DNA of 64,000 bases, from contig NZ_CP106951.1 in the NCBI RefSeq assembly GCF_030419005.1, positions 186,001-250,000 on the forward strand. The letters run 5' to 3'. The notes below the pieces were generated by a model. It had not been told where the DNA came from and did no database searches. It saw only the letters and a list, made by a program, of their open reading frames with translations. Of this stretch, positions 26,937 to 37,514 are shown in pieces. Within the stretch, counting starts at the first letter, position 1. Every line of letters begins with the position of its first letter. The stretch is from Eleftheria terrae. Lineage in GTDB: Bacteria > Pseudomonadota > Gammaproteobacteria > Burkholderiales > Burkholderiaceae_C. Position numbers and translations under genes: made by a program.

Positions 26937-27137
26937 GGCGCGTGCGGTGCCCCAGGCTCCCGGGGCGGCCGGCTGGCGAGCCGGGGCGCCCGGCCCTTCC
27001 TGCGCGGGGCGCTGCGGCATTCTTTACACTGCCGCGATGAGCTGTACGCGCGCATCCGGCCGGCCTGGCCTCGTCCCCACTTCCCACCGGCACCGGCCGC
27101 CCCCGCCAGGGCGGGCGGCGGGGCGGGGCGTGGCCCG

Positions 27138-30100
27138 ATGACGGCCGACATCCGGCCCGGCCTGCTGGTGCTGCACGGCAATCGCCTCGAACTGCTGAGG
27201 GACACCGTCTTCGCCTGGATCGAAAGCCACCCGCTGCAGCCGCTGGAGGAAGAGGTCTTCCTCGTGCAGAGCAACGGCGTGGCCGAATGGCTCAAGATGG
27301 CGCTGGCCGAGAGCCAGGGCATCTGCGCCGCCACCCGGGTGGAGCTGCCGGCGCGTTTCCTGTGGCGGGCCTGGCGCCAGGTGCTGGGCCGCAACGCGGT
27401 GCCGGCCCAGTCGCCGCTCGGGCGCCAGGCGCTGGTCTGGCGCTTCATGCGGCTGCTGCCCTTGCACCTGGAGCGGGCCGACTTCGCGCCGCTGGCGCGT
27501 TTCCTCGGCGAGGGGGCCGACACGCTGCTGCGCCGGCTGCAGCTCGCGCAACGCCTGGCCGACCTGTATGACCAGTACCAGGTCTATCGCGCCGACTGGC
27601 TCGACGCCTGGGGCCGCGGCCAGGACGAGCTGCCACGGCCGCAAGGCCAGCCGCTGCCGGTGCCGGCTGACCAGCGCTGGCAGCCTGCGCTGTGGCGCGA
27701 GCTGCTGGCCGGCCTGGACGAGGCCGGTCGCGAAGGCGTGCGGCCCCGGCTGCACCGGCGGGTGCTGCAGGCGCTGGCTTCCGGCCAGCCGCCGGCGGCG
27801 CCGCTGCCGCGCCGGGTGGTGCTGTTCGGCATGTCGCATGTGCCGATGCAGACGCTGGAGGCGCTGGCCGCCCTGGCCGGCCACACGCAGGTGGTGATGT
27901 GCATCCCCAACCCCTGCCAGTACCACTGGGCCGACCTGATCGACGGCCGCGAGCTGCTGCAGCTGCAGCGGCGCCGCCAGCCGCTGCGCCAGGGCCGCGA
28001 GCTGGCCGACATCCCGGTGGAGGACCTGCATGCGCATGGCCACCCGCTGCTGGCGGCCTGGGGCCGCCAGGGCCGCGACTTCGTGCGCCTGCTGGATGTC
28101 TTTGACGACGCCCAGGCCGCCCGGCAGCAGTTCAGCCTGCCGCGCATCGACCTGTTCGACGATGGCGAGGGCCAGACCCTGCTGGAGCAGGTGCAGGCCC
28201 GCATCCGCGACCTGGTGCCGCTGGCGCCCGAGGAGCCGCCGGCGCCACTGGCGGACGACGACCGCTCCATCGTCTTCCACGTCGCCCACAGCGCCCAGCG
28301 CGAGCTGGAGATCCTGCAGGACCGCCTGCTGGCCCTGCTTGCGCAACCGCCCGGGGGGCGGCCGCTGGCGCCGCGCGACGTGGTGGTGATGGTGCCCGAC
28401 ATCGCCGCCTTCGCGCCGGCCATCCAGGCGGTGTTCGGCCAGTATGCGCGGCAGGACCCGCGCTACATCCCGTTCGAGATCGCCGACCAGCAGCAGCGCG
28501 GCCACAACCCCCTGCTGGTGGCCCTCGAATGGTTGCTGCGGCTGCCGCAGCACCGGTTCCGGGTGGGCGAGATCCGCGACCTGCTGGAGGTGCCCGGCAT
28601 CGCGCGGCGCTTCGGGCTGGGCGAGGAGGACCGCGAGCGGCTGATGGCCTGGATCGACGGTGCCGGCGTCCGCTGGGGCCTGCATGCCGGGCAGCGGGCC
28701 GTACTGGGGCTCGAGGTCTGTGGCGAGCAGAACACCTGGCTGTTCGGCCTGCAGCGAATGTTGCTGGGCTATGCGAGCGGTGAAGACGCGGACTTCGCCG
28801 GCATCGAGCCCTATGCCGAGGTCGCCGGGCTGGAGGCCGGCCTGGCCGGCTCGCTGGCGCTGCTGCTGGACCGCCTGGCCGCCTGGGAGCGCGAGGCCTG
28901 CCGGGCGGCCTCGCCGGCCGAGTGGACCGAGCGAGCCCGCCGCTTGCTGGACGACTTCGTCGATGCCGGCGACGAGATGGAGCGCCTGAGCGTGGCCGCC
29001 CTGGAGGCGGCCCTGGCCCGCTGGCGCGAGGCCTGCGACGCGGCCCGCTTCGACGAGGCGGTGCCGCTGGCGGTGCTGCGCGAGGCCTGGCTGTCCGGCG
29101 TGGACGAGCCGACGCTGAACCGGCGCTTCCGCGGCGGCGGCGTGACCTTCTGCACCCTGATGCCGATGCGGGCCATTCCCTTCGAGGTGGTGTGCCTGCT
29201 CGGCATGAACGACGGCGACTACCCGCGCCAGACCAGCCGCACCGACTTCGACCTGATGAGCCTGCCGCAGCAGCGCCGTCCCGGCGACCGCTCCAAGCGC
29301 GACGACGACCGCTACCTGGTGCTCGAGGCGCTGCTGTCGGCCCGCCGTGTCCTCTATGTCAGCTGGACCGGCCGCAGCGTGCGCGACAACAGCGAGCAGC
29401 CGCCCTCGGTGCTGGTGGCCCAGCTGCGCGACTACCTGCGGGCCGGCTGGGGCGAGGCCGCGCTGGCCCGCCTCACCACCGAGCATCCGCTGCAGCCCTT
29501 CAGCCGCCGCTACTTCGAGCAGGACGGTCCGGCCGAGCTGTACACCTTCGCCCGCGAATGGCGCAGCGCCCACGCAGGCGAAGGCGGCAGGCCGGCGGCC
29601 GCCGGCCTGCCGCCCTACCAGCCCGAGCCCGGCGTGCCGCTGGGCTTGCAGCCGCTGGTGGATTTCCTCAACCACCCGGTGCGCGAGTTCTTCCGCGTGC
29701 GGCTGGACGTGCGCTTCGAGGCGGTCGAGGAAGCGCTGGAGCAGGACGAACCCTTCCACCTTGCGGGCCTGGCCGAGTACCAGCTGCTGGCCGGCCTGCT
29801 CGACAGCGCCGCCGCCGGCGACTGGCAGGACGCCGACGCGCTGGTGCGCGGCCTGCAGCGCCGCGCGCTGCAACAGCAGCGGGCCGGCCGGTTGCCGCTG
29901 GCGGCGCTGGCCGGCCGCGCCCGGCACAGCCTGCTGGGCGTGGCCGAGCCGATGGTGCGCGAATGGCAGCGCCTGCGGCAGGCCCACCCGCGCGCCTACG
30001 ACAAGCAGCCGCTGCGGTTCGAGCATGACGGCCTGGTGCTGGAAGACTGGCTCGAAGGCCTGCACGACGACCAGGGCCGGCCGCTGTGGATCGAGATGCG

Positions 30101-30635
30101 TGCCAGCCGGCTGGCCGGCGTCAAGCGCGACGAGAAGAAGGGCAGCGTGAGCATCGCCTGGCGGCCCGAGCGCCTGCTGGGCGCCTGGGTGCGCACCCTG
30201 GTCGCGGCCGCCTGCGGCATTCCCCTGCGCGGCATGATCGTGGGCCGCGACGCGGTGGTGACGGTGGAGGCGCTGCCCGCCGAGCAGGCCACCGGGCACC
30301 TGCAGGTGCTGATGGAAACCTGGCGCGAGGGCATGGCCGCGCCGCTGCCGCTGTCGCGCGGGGCGGGGTTCGCCTATGCAATGAGCGGCGACGCGGCCAA
30401 GGCGGCGCCGCTCTACGACGGCCAGGCCGGGACCCGCCAGCGCCTGCCGGCCGAGCGCGACGACCCCTTCCTCGCGCGGGTGTTCCCCGACTTCGAGGCG
30501 CTGTGTGCCGATGGCCGCTTCGCGTCGCTGGCCGGGCGCCTCTACCTGCCGGTGTGGGACTGGCTCAAGCAGCATGGCCGGGCCGTGGCCCTGGCCGGCG
30601 CGGCCGACCTGGCCGGGGAGGCCGGCGATGAGTGA
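27138..30635 (+). CDS. recC: Exodeoxyribonuclease V gamma subunit RecC
   Basis: A 1165-aa protein, close to the usual RecC length. It has the inactive-helicase layout of the family: N-terminal HGNRLELL and VQSNGVAEWLKMALAES, central LFGMSHVPMQTLEALAAL, MVPDIAAFAPAIQAVFG, and a conserved C-terminal segment (CLLGMNDGDYPRQ). RecC recognises Chi and splits the duplex in the RecBCD complex. The ATG at 27138 gives the expected N-terminus (MTADIRPGLLVLHGNR). It overlaps recB by 8 bp, which indicates translational coupling. Gene order is recC-recB-recD without the ptrA gene found in enterics. Confidence 0.95.
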   Translation: MTADIRPGLLVLHGNRLELLRDTVFAWIESHPLQPLEEEVFLVQSNGVAEWLKMALAESQGICAATRVELPARFLWRAWRQVLGRNAVPAQSPLGRQALVWRFMRLLPLHLERADFAPLARFLGEGADTLLRRLQLAQRLADLYDQYQVYRADWLDAWGRGQDELPRPQGQPLPVPADQRWQPALWRELLAGLDEAGREGVRPRLHRRVLQALASGQPPAAPLPRRVVLFGMSHVPMQTLEALAALAGHTQVVMCIPNPCQYHWADLIDGRELLQLQRRRQPLRQGRELADIPVEDLHAHGHPLLAAWGRQGRDFVRLLDVFDDAQAARQQFSLPRIDLFDDGEGQTLLEQVQARIRDLVPLAPEEPPAPLADDDRSIVFHVAHSAQRELEILQDRLLALLAQPPGGRPLAPRDVVVMVPDIAAFAPAIQAVFGQYARQDPRYIPFEIADQQQRGHNPLLVALEWLLRLPQHRFRVGEIRDLLEVPGIARRFGLGEEDRERLMAWIDGAGVRWGLHAGQRAVLGLEVCGEQNTWLFGLQRMLLGYASGEDADFAGIEPYAEVAGLEAGLAGSLALLLDRLAAWEREACRAASPAEWTERARRLLDDFVDAGDEMERLSVAALEAALARWREACDAARFDEAVPLAVLREAWLSGVDEPTLNRRFRGGGVTFCTLMPMRAIPFEVVCLLGMNDGDYPRQTSRTDFDLMSLPQQRRPGDRSKRDDDRYLVLEALLSARRVLYVSWTGRSVRDNSEQPPSVLVAQLRDYLRAGWGEAALARLTTEHPLQPFSRRYFEQDGPAELYTFAREWRSAHAGEGGRPAAAGLPPYQPEPGVPLGLQPLVDFLNHPVREFFRVRLDVRFEAVEEALEQDEPFHLAGLAEYQLLAGLLDSAAAGDWQDADALVRGLQRRALQQQRAGRLPLAALAGRARHSLLGVAEPMVREWQRLRQAHPRAYDKQPLRFEHDGLVLEDWLEGLHDDQGRPLWIEMRASRLAGVKRDEKKGSVSIAWRPERLLGAWVRTLVAAACGIPLRGMIVGRDAVVTVEALPAEQATGHLQVLMETWREGMAAPLPLSRGAGFAYAMSGDAAKAAPLYDGQAGTRQRLPAERDDPFLARVFPDFEALCADGRFASLAGRLYLPVWDWLKQHGRAVALAGAADLAGEAGDE

Positions 30636-33600
30636 AGCACTCGACGTCCTGCGCCTGCCGCTGTGGGGCAGCCGCCTGATCGAGGCCAGCGCCGGCACCG
30701 GCAAGACCTGGACCATTGCCGCCGTCTACCTGCGCCTGGTGCTCGGGCACGGCGAGGCCGGTGCGGCCTTCGGCCGTGCGCTGCTGCCGGCCGAGATCCT
30801 CGTGATGACCTTCACCCGCGCCGCCACGCGGGAGCTGTCCGATCGCATCCGGGCCCGGCTGCTGGACGCCGCCCGCTGCTTCCGTGGCCAGGCCGAGCCG
30901 GCGCCGCACGACAGCCTGCTGCAGGCGCTGCTGGAGGCCCACCCGGAAGGCGAGGCGCGCCGGCGCGCCGCCTGGCGGCTGGCATCGGCGGCCGAGGCGA
31001 TGGACGACGCGGCGGTCTTCACCATCGATGCCTGGTGCCAGCGCATGCTGCGCGAGCATGCCTTCGACAGCGGCTGCCTGTTCGACGAAGAGCTGCTCGC
31101 CGACGAAAGCCGCCTGCTGCAGGAGGCCGCGCGCGACTATTGGCGGCAGCAGGTCTATCCACTGGACGGCAGGGCGCTGGAGGCGGTGCTGGCCGTCTGG
31201 CCGCATGTGGACGAGCTGCAGGCCGACGTGGCCAGCCTGCAGGCCCATCCGCAACGCCACCGCGACGGCGCGCTGCCGCCGCTGGGCGTGCTGGCGCTGC
31301 AGCTGTACGAGGAGCGCGACCGCGCGCTGGCGGCCCTCAAGGCCGGCTGGGCCGACAAGGCCGAGCGCATGCGCGCCTGGCTCGACGGGCACTACGAGGC
31401 CCAGCCCAGCCCGCTGCAGAAGCAGTCGCTGAAGGCCCACCACTACCAGCAGTGGCTGCAGCAGCTGCGGGCCTGGGCGCTCGATCCGCAGGCCGATGCA
31501 CCGGACCTCGGCAAGGGCGCCGAGCGGCTCACGGTGGACGGGCTGCGCGCGGTATGGAAGGGCCCTGAGCCGGCCTGGCCGCAGGAGTTCGCCGACTTCG
31601 CCCGGCTGCAGGCCGGCCTGCGCCAGCTGCCCGAGCCGCAGGCCACGCTGCGCCTGCATGCTGCCGCCTGGGTGGCACGCCGCCTGGCGGCGCTGAAGCA
31701 GCAGGCCGGCAGCTTCGGCTTTGCCGACATGCTGGAGCGGCTCGATGCCGCGCTGGCGGGCCCGAACGGCGAGCGGCTGCGCGAGCGCGTTCTGCAGCAG
31801 TACCCGGTGGCGTTGATCGACGAGTTCCAGGACACCTCGCCGCTGCAGTACCGCCTGTTCGACCGGCTCTACCGCACGGCCGACAACGATCCGGCCACCG
31901 CGCTGTTCCTCATCGGCGACCCCAAGCAGTCGATCTACCGCTTCCGGGGCGCCGACATCTACAGCTACCTCGACGCCCGCCATGCCACCGCCGGCCGCCA
32001 CTACATGCTGGGCACCAACTACCGCTCCACCGCCCGGCTGGTGGCGGCGGTCAACCAGCTCTTCGTGCAGGCCGAGCAGCGGCCGGGCGGCGCCTTCCTG
32101 TTCCGCGCAGAGGGCGGCGAGAACCGGCTGCCCTTCGAGCCGGTGCAGGCCAGCGGCCGGCCCGAGACGCTGGTGAGCGCCGCTGGCCCGCTGCCTGCGA
32201 TGACGCTGTGCCATGAAGAGGAGCTGCTCAATGCCGACACCGCCAACCGCCGTTTCGCGGCGCGCTGTGCCGAGCACATCGTCGGCCTGCTGAACGACCG
32301 GCAGGCCGGCTTCGAGCAGCCCGGCCGCCCGCCGGTGCCGCTGCGGCCGGCCGATGTCGCGGTGCTGGTGCGCACCGGGCGGGAAGCCGCCCTGGTGCAG
32401 CGCGAGCTGCGGCGCCGCGGGGTGCCCTCGGTCTACCTGTCGGACAAGGACTCGGTGTTCGACAGCCTGGAAGCGCGTGACCTGCTGGCCTGGCTGCGCG
32501 CCGTCGCCTCGCCGCGCGACATGCGGCGGGCCCGGGCGGCCTTCGCCAGCTCGCTGATCGGCCTGTCGCTGGAGCAGCTGGCCGCCCATGCGGCGGATGA
32601 CGATGCCTGGGAGGAGCGCCTCGCCCAGCTCGCCACGCTGCATGCAGTGTGGCTGCACCAGGGCGTGCTGGCCATGCTGCGCCAGACGCTGCACCTGCTG
32701 GAGCTGCCGGCGCGCTGGCTGGCGGCCGCGGACGGCGAGCGGCGCCTGACCAACTACCTGCACCTGGCCGAGCTGCTGCAGGGCGCCAGCCGGCAGGTGC
32801 AGGGCGAGCAGGGCCTGGTGCGCTGGCTGCTGGAGCAGCTGCAGGGGCAGGGCGGCAGTGCCGACGAGCGGGTGGTGCGCCTGGAAAGCGATGCCGACCT
32901 GGTGCAGGTGGTGACGGTGCACAAGTCCAAGGGCCTGGAGTACCCGCTGGTCTACCTGCCCTTCGTGTGCGGCTGCCGGCCGGTATCGGCCGGCGACCGG
33001 CTCTTCGAGCGGGTCGATGCGGCCGGGCGCCGCAGCGTGGAACTGAGCCCCAGCGCGGAGGTGGTGGAGGCGGCCGACCTCGAGCGCAAGCGCGAGGACC
33101 TGCGGCTGCTGTACGTCGCGCTGACCCGTGCCCGGCATGCCCTCTGGCTGGGCGTCAGCGCGCTGAAGGACGGCCGCGCCAGCCGCTGCGGCCTGCCGCG
33201 CAGCGCGATGGGCCACCTGCTCGGCGTGCCGCCCGATGTGCAGGCGGCGGAGATCGGCCGCTACCTGCAGGCCTGGGCCGAGGGCGGCGCGGACATCGTC
33301 CTGCAGGCGGCCGATGGTGTCACCGGCTGCACGCCGATGCGCTCCCGTGCGGCGGGCGATGCGCTGCAAGCGGCCGGCCGCTACCAGGGCCGGTTCGAGC
33401 GCGACTGGCAGATCGGCAGCTTCTCGCTGATGGTGCGCGACCTGCGCGTGCCGCGGGTGGAAGGCCTGCTGGAGGCCGGCGCCCGCGAGGAGGAGCTGCT
33501 GGCCGGCTCCGGCGACGAGGCGGCCGAGCCGCTGCAGGTCCGTCCCGGCGACGCGCCCTGGCACCGCTACCCGCGCGGCGCGCGGCACGGCAACTTCCTG

Positions 33601-34281
33601 CATGACCAGCTCGAATGGCTGGCCGACGAAGGCTTCGCGCTGGCCGATTCCCCGGAGCTGCAGCAACAGCTGCTGCGCCGCTGCGAACGGCACGGCGCGG
33701 GCGACCGCCAGCACGATGTGCTGGACTGGCTGCAGGCGGTGCTGGCCACCCCGCTGCCACCGCTGGGAGTGCCGCTGCAGGCGCTGCGCGGCGGGCTGCC
33801 CGAGATGGAGTTCTGGTTCGCCAGCGACGGCCTGCGCACCGCCGAGGTGGATGCGCTGTGCCGCCGCCACCTGCTCGACGGGCTGCCGCGCCCGCCGCTG
33901 CCCGAGCGCACGCTGCGCGGCATGTTGATGGGCTTTGCCGACCAGGTGTTCGAGCATGCAGGCCGCTACTGGGTGCTCGACTACAAGTCCAACGCCCTCG
34001 GCACGCGCGACGAGGACTACAGCGCCGCCGCCCTGCAGGCCGCCATGGCGCAGCACCGCTACGAGGTGCAGGCCGCGCTCTACCTGCTGGCGCTGCACCG
34101 CCTGCTGCGGGCCCGCCTGGGCGCCGGCTACGACCCGGCCCGCCAGCTCGGCGGCGCCATCTTCCTGTTCCTGCGCGGCATCCGGGGCCCCGCCGCCGGC
34201 TGTTGCCACATCCCGGCGCTGCCGGCGCTGCTCGATGCGCTGGACCAGGCCGTCGGCCTGCCGTCCGAGGTGCAGCCATGA
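30628..34281 (+). CDS. recB: Exodeoxyribonuclease V beta subunit RecB
   Basis: A 1217-aa SF1 helicase-nuclease. Walker A is near the N-terminus (IEASAGTGKTWTIAAVYLRL), followed by UvrD motifs Ia (VMTFTRAATRELSDRI), II (ALIDEFQDTSPLQYRLFDRL), III (LIGDPKQSIYRFRGAD) and VI (LRLLYVALTRARHALWLG). The C-terminal nuclease domain carries the DYK motif (YWVLDYKSNAL). The start at 30628 is the only ATG that places Walker A at the expected 25 residues. It overlaps recC by 8 bp and recD by 4 bp (ATGA). Confidence 0.96.
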   Translation: MSEALDVLRLPLWGSRLIEASAGTGKTWTIAAVYLRLVLGHGEAGAAFGRALLPAEILVMTFTRAATRELSDRIRARLLDAARCFRGQAEPAPHDSLLQALLEAHPEGEARRRAAWRLASAAEAMDDAAVFTIDAWCQRMLREHAFDSGCLFDEELLADESRLLQEAARDYWRQQVYPLDGRALEAVLAVWPHVDELQADVASLQAHPQRHRDGALPPLGVLALQLYEERDRALAALKAGWADKAERMRAWLDGHYEAQPSPLQKQSLKAHHYQQWLQQLRAWALDPQADAPDLGKGAERLTVDGLRAVWKGPEPAWPQEFADFARLQAGLRQLPEPQATLRLHAAAWVARRLAALKQQAGSFGFADMLERLDAALAGPNGERLRERVLQQYPVALIDEFQDTSPLQYRLFDRLYRTADNDPATALFLIGDPKQSIYRFRGADIYSYLDARHATAGRHYMLGTNYRSTARLVAAVNQLFVQAEQRPGGAFLFRAEGGENRLPFEPVQASGRPETLVSAAGPLPAMTLCHEEELLNADTANRRFAARCAEHIVGLLNDRQAGFEQPGRPPVPLRPADVAVLVRTGREAALVQRELRRRGVPSVYLSDKDSVFDSLEARDLLAWLRAVASPRDMRRARAAFASSLIGLSLEQLAAHAADDDAWEERLAQLATLHAVWLHQGVLAMLRQTLHLLELPARWLAAADGERRLTNYLHLAELLQGASRQVQGEQGLVRWLLEQLQGQGGSADERVVRLESDADLVQVVTVHKSKGLEYPLVYLPFVCGCRPVSAGDRLFERVDAAGRRSVELSPSAEVVEAADLERKREDLRLLYVALTRARHALWLGVSALKDGRASRCGLPRSAMGHLLGVPPDVQAAEIGRYLQAWAEGGADIVLQAADGVTGCTPMRSRAAGDALQAAGRYQGRFERDWQIGSFSLMVRDLRVPRVEGLLEAGAREEELLAGSGDEAAEPLQVRPGDAPWHRYPRGARHGNFLHDQLEWLADEGFALADSPELQQQLLRRCERHGAGDRQHDVLDWLQAVLATPLPPLGVPLQALRGGLPEMEFWFASDGLRTAEVDALCRRHLLDGLPRPPLPERTLRGMLMGFADQVFEHAGRYWVLDYKSNALGTRDEDYSAAALQAAMAQHRYEVQAALYLLALHRLLRARLGAGYDPARQLGGAIFLFLRGIRGPAAGCCHIPALPALLDALDQAVGLPSEVQP

Positions 34282-36509
34282 TGAAGGACGACCACCTGCC
34301 GTCCCGCCAGCCCGCCAGCGGCGGCCGCGAAGCGCTGCTGCAGCAGCTCGGCGACTGGAGCGAGCGAGGCTGGCTGCGCCGGCTCGATGCCGCCTTTGCC
34401 CGCTTCGTGGCCCAGCTGGCGCCGCAGGCCCCGGAGCCGGTGCTGCTCGCAGCCGCCTTGCTGGCCCACCTGGAGGGTCGCGGCCACGCCTGCCTGGACC
34501 TGGGCGAGCTGCTGTCGGCGCCTGACGCCTTGCTGGGGTGGCCGCCTCCCGCGACCCAGGCGCTGCAGGCGGTGCTGGACGGCTTGCCGGCCACCGCGGC
34601 GCCATGGCTGGGCGCGCTGCGGCAGTGCGAGCTGGTGGCCGGGGCCGACGGCGGCCAGGGCCAGGAGCCGCTGGTGCTGGCCGACGGCCGGCTCTACCTG
34701 CGGCGCTACTGGCGCTACGAGCAGCGCATTGCCGCCGAGGTGGCCCGGCGGGTCGCCGAGCCGCTGCCGGTGGACACCGCCCGGGCGCGCCACTGGCTGG
34801 ACCGCCTGTTCGATGCGGCCGAGCCCCGGCCGGACGACGCGGTGGACTGGCAGAAGGCGGCCTGTGCGGTCGCGCTGCGGGGCCGGCTGTCCATCATCAC
34901 CGGCGGCCCCGGCACCGGCAAGACCTACACCGTGGCGCGGCTGCTGGCGCTGCTGCACGCCATGCAGCCGGCCGGCCAGCAACTGCGCGTGGCCCTGGCT
35001 GCGCCCACCGGCAAGGCCGCCGCGCGGCTGCGGCAGTCCATCGAAGACGTGCTGCAGGCCTTGCAGCCGGCGCTGGCCGCCGAGCTGCCCGGCCTGGCGG
35101 CCTACACCGCCCGGCTGGGCGCGGCCCGCACGCTGCATGCGCTGCTCGGCGTGCTGCCCGACACGCGGCGCTTCCGCCACGATGCGGCCCACCCGCTGGA
35201 AGTGGACGTGCTGGTGGTCGACGAGGCTTCCATGGTGCACCTGGAGATGATGAGCGCCTTGCTCGACGCGCTGCCACCGGCGACCCGCCTGGTGCTGCTC
35301 GGCGACAAGGACCAGCTGGCCTCGGTGGAGGCCGGCTCGGTGCTGGGCGACCTGTGCCGCGGCGCGGAGGCCGGCCGCTACGACGCCGCCACTCGCGACT
35401 ACCTGCTGCAGGCGGGCGGCCAGGCGCTGCCCGCGCGCTGGCTGGGGGCCGGCACGCCGCTGGCGCAGCAGACGGTGATGCTGCGGGAAAGCCGGCGCTT
35501 TGGTGGCCCGCTGGGCCGGCTGGCGCAGGCGGTCAATGCGGGCGACGTGGCGCAGGCCGCCGCCGTGCTGCGCTCCGGTGGCGAAGGCGCGCTGGGATGG
35601 CAGGAGCAGGCTTCGCCGCAGGCCGTGGTGCAGCTGGCGCTGCAGGGCCGCCCCGGCGCACCTGGCGGCTACCGAGCCTACCTGGAGCGGCTGCACGAGC
35701 GCCCGCCAGCCGGCGATGCCGCGGCACACGAAGCATGGGCGCGGGCGGTGCTGGACGCTTTCGACCGCTTCCGCGTGCTGTGCGCGCTGCGCGAGGGGGA
35801 GTGGGGGGTGGCCGGGCTCAACCAGGCCATCGAGGCGGCGCTGGTGGAGGCGCGCTGGCTGGCCCGGCGCGGCGAGTGGTACGAAGGCCGGCCGGTGATG
35901 GTGACCCGCAACGACGCGACCCTGGGCGTGTTCAACGGCGACGTCGGCATTGCGCTGCGGCCCTTCGGTGCGGCGGGCGCGGCGCTGCGGGTCTATTTCA
36001 AGGATGGCGAGCGGCTGCGCTCGGTGCTGGTGAGCCGGCTGGCGGACGTCGAGACCGCCTTCGCGATGACGGTGCACAAGTCCCAGGGCTCGGAATTCGC
36101 CCACACCGTGCTGGCCCTGCCGGAGGACGACAAGGGCATGCTCACGCGCGAGCTGGTCTACACCGGCATCACCCGGGCGCGGGCCGCCCTGTCGCTGCTG
36201 ACCGCGCGGCCGGCCGGCTTCGAGGCGGCGCTCGGCCGCACCACCCGGCGCGGCAGCGGCCTGGCGCCGGCCATCGAGGCCCTGCAGCGGCGGCCCGGGC
36301 CGCCCGCTGCTGCGGCGCCCCTGGCTGGCGGCGCTGGCCCAACCTTGGGCAGCTGCGGGGCGGCTGCTTCGCCGGGCGGCCCGGCCGAATCATCGTCCCT
36401 GGACGAGGCGGCGGCCCCGGCCGACGGCCCACCCGCGCCTGCGGCCGGAGGCGGCGCCGAGGCCCCCGGCGGGGCCCCGGCGCCCTGGACCCAGGGCAGC
36501 CTTTGGTAG
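34278..36509 (+). CDS. recD: Exodeoxyribonuclease V alpha subunit RecD
   Basis: A 743-aa 5'-3' helicase. Walker A is SIITGGPGTGKTYTVARLLA, motif II is VLVVDEASMVHLEMM, motif III is LVLLGDKDQLASVEAGSVLG, and the C-terminal motif is FAMTVHKSQGSEFAHTVLAL. The start at 34278 overlaps the recB stop in an ATGA arrangement. Typical RecD proteins are 600-700 aa; here an extra C-terminal tail of about 75 residues is rich in Pro, Ala and Gly and looks disordered. The assignment to the recBCD operon is firm. Confidence 0.95.
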   Translation: MMKDDHLPSRQPASGGREALLQQLGDWSERGWLRRLDAAFARFVAQLAPQAPEPVLLAAALLAHLEGRGHACLDLGELLSAPDALLGWPPPATQALQAVLDGLPATAAPWLGALRQCELVAGADGGQGQEPLVLADGRLYLRRYWRYEQRIAAEVARRVAEPLPVDTARARHWLDRLFDAAEPRPDDAVDWQKAACAVALRGRLSIITGGPGTGKTYTVARLLALLHAMQPAGQQLRVALAAPTGKAAARLRQSIEDVLQALQPALAAELPGLAAYTARLGAARTLHALLGVLPDTRRFRHDAAHPLEVDVLVVDEASMVHLEMMSALLDALPPATRLVLLGDKDQLASVEAGSVLGDLCRGAEAGRYDAATRDYLLQAGGQALPARWLGAGTPLAQQTVMLRESRRFGGPLGRLAQAVNAGDVAQAAAVLRSGGEGALGWQEQASPQAVVQLALQGRPGAPGGYRAYLERLHERPPAGDAAAHEAWARAVLDAFDRFRVLCALREGEWGVAGLNQAIEAALVEARWLARRGEWYEGRPVMVTRNDATLGVFNGDVGIALRPFGAAGAALRVYFKDGERLRSVLVSRLADVETAFAMTVHKSQGSEFAHTVLALPEDDKGMLTRELVYTGITRARAALSLLTARPAGFEAALGRTTRRGSGLAPAIEALQRRPGPPAAAAPLAGGAGPTLGSCGAAASPGGPAESSSLDEAAAPADGPPAPAAGGGAEAPGGAPAPWTQGSLW

Positions 36510-36785
36510 GCGGGGCCGGATGGCTGCCCGCCGGGCCCGGGCCCTGTCCGGCAATGCCGGCTGGATCGCCCGGTTCAACAACCCGCCACTTCAAGCGGCT
36601 CATCGAGCTCTTCGTTCTGTCCGTGTTGACCTGCCGTTGTCGCCACCCGGGAAGGGCCGCCGGCATCCACGCGGCTCTCCGAGCGCGCAGCGCGATCGTC
36701 CTGCAATGAATGCCATGCTGGGCGGTGTCGTGGTACCCGCTGAGGCGACGCTGCCACCACTTCGCTCTTTCCCCAGGGGCAGAGT

Positions 36786-37358
36786 TCAGTCTTCCCAGTG
36801 GAATAGGGCGTCGAACTGGCTCAGTCCGTGAGTCGCCAGGTTCGTCGCCACGTGAACGCCCGCCGAGAGCGGCTCGTGCAGTTCGCTCCTGCCGACCCGA
36901 ATCAAGCCGAATGATTCGAGAACGGGCTGCACTTCCTCGCTCAGCTTCGCCACGGCTGGTGTGGTGATCCTGTCGACCATGTCGAACTCCGGCATATAGC
37001 TGACAGTGCCGCGCTGGTCCCACCGCTTCTCACCCTCCATGAAGACGCAGTACGGCGACAAGCGACTGAAGAGCACGACCAGTCCGGTGTGTTCTTCCTG
37101 GTAGCCCGAGCGCTTCTTCACATCGAAGCCCGGGTCGCGCTTGTAGAACCATGCATCGATGAACGAGGCATAGCCTGAGCCGTAGTGGTTCCATTCAATG
37201 CGCGACAGGGCGCGGGTCGATCGCGAGACCGCTGCGCACGTGGCCTTGAGGTGAGCCTCGACTGCCATGGGGTCGCCGGACGCCCACGGATGTCGATCCG
37301 AGATCGGCTGCTGATGGATCAGCATCTGGATCGAGGATTCGGACAGCAATGGCTTCAT
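36786..37358 (-). CDS. Hypothetical protein in a lower-GC patch
   Basis: A 190-aa soluble protein starting at 37358 (MKPLLSESSIQMLIHQQPIS) with a weak AAGG just upstream. It is rich in aromatic residues (WNHYGSGYASFIDAWFYK) and shows no signal peptide, membrane helix or known motif. Codon use is less GC-biased than in neighbouring genes, which suggests transfer. It lies in the same orientation as the DUF4287 gene 156 bp upstream. I do not recognise the family; an orphan immunity or defence-associated protein is one possibility but not supported by direct evidence. Confidence 0.6.
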   Translation of the reverse strand: MKPLLSESSIQMLIHQQPISDRHPWASGDPMAVEAHLKATCAAVSRSTRALSRIEWNHYGSGYASFIDAWFYKRDPGFDVKKRSGYQEEHTGLVVLFSRLSPYCVFMEGEKRWDQRGTVSYMPEFDMVDRITTPAVAKLSEEVQPVLESFGLIRVGRSELHEPLSAGVHVATNLATHGLSQFDALFHWED

Positions 37359-37514
37359 CGCCTTGGGACATCGAAACCACGGCCCCGAAGGCGGCCGTGC
37401 GCCCACCTTGGACATGAGCGGGCGACCCGGCTTGCCGGGGCACGCCCGCCCGACGGGGACATTGGCCCCCGCCTGCTGGGCAGGCCCGCGCCGCAATCAG
37501 CGCCGGGCTGCAAG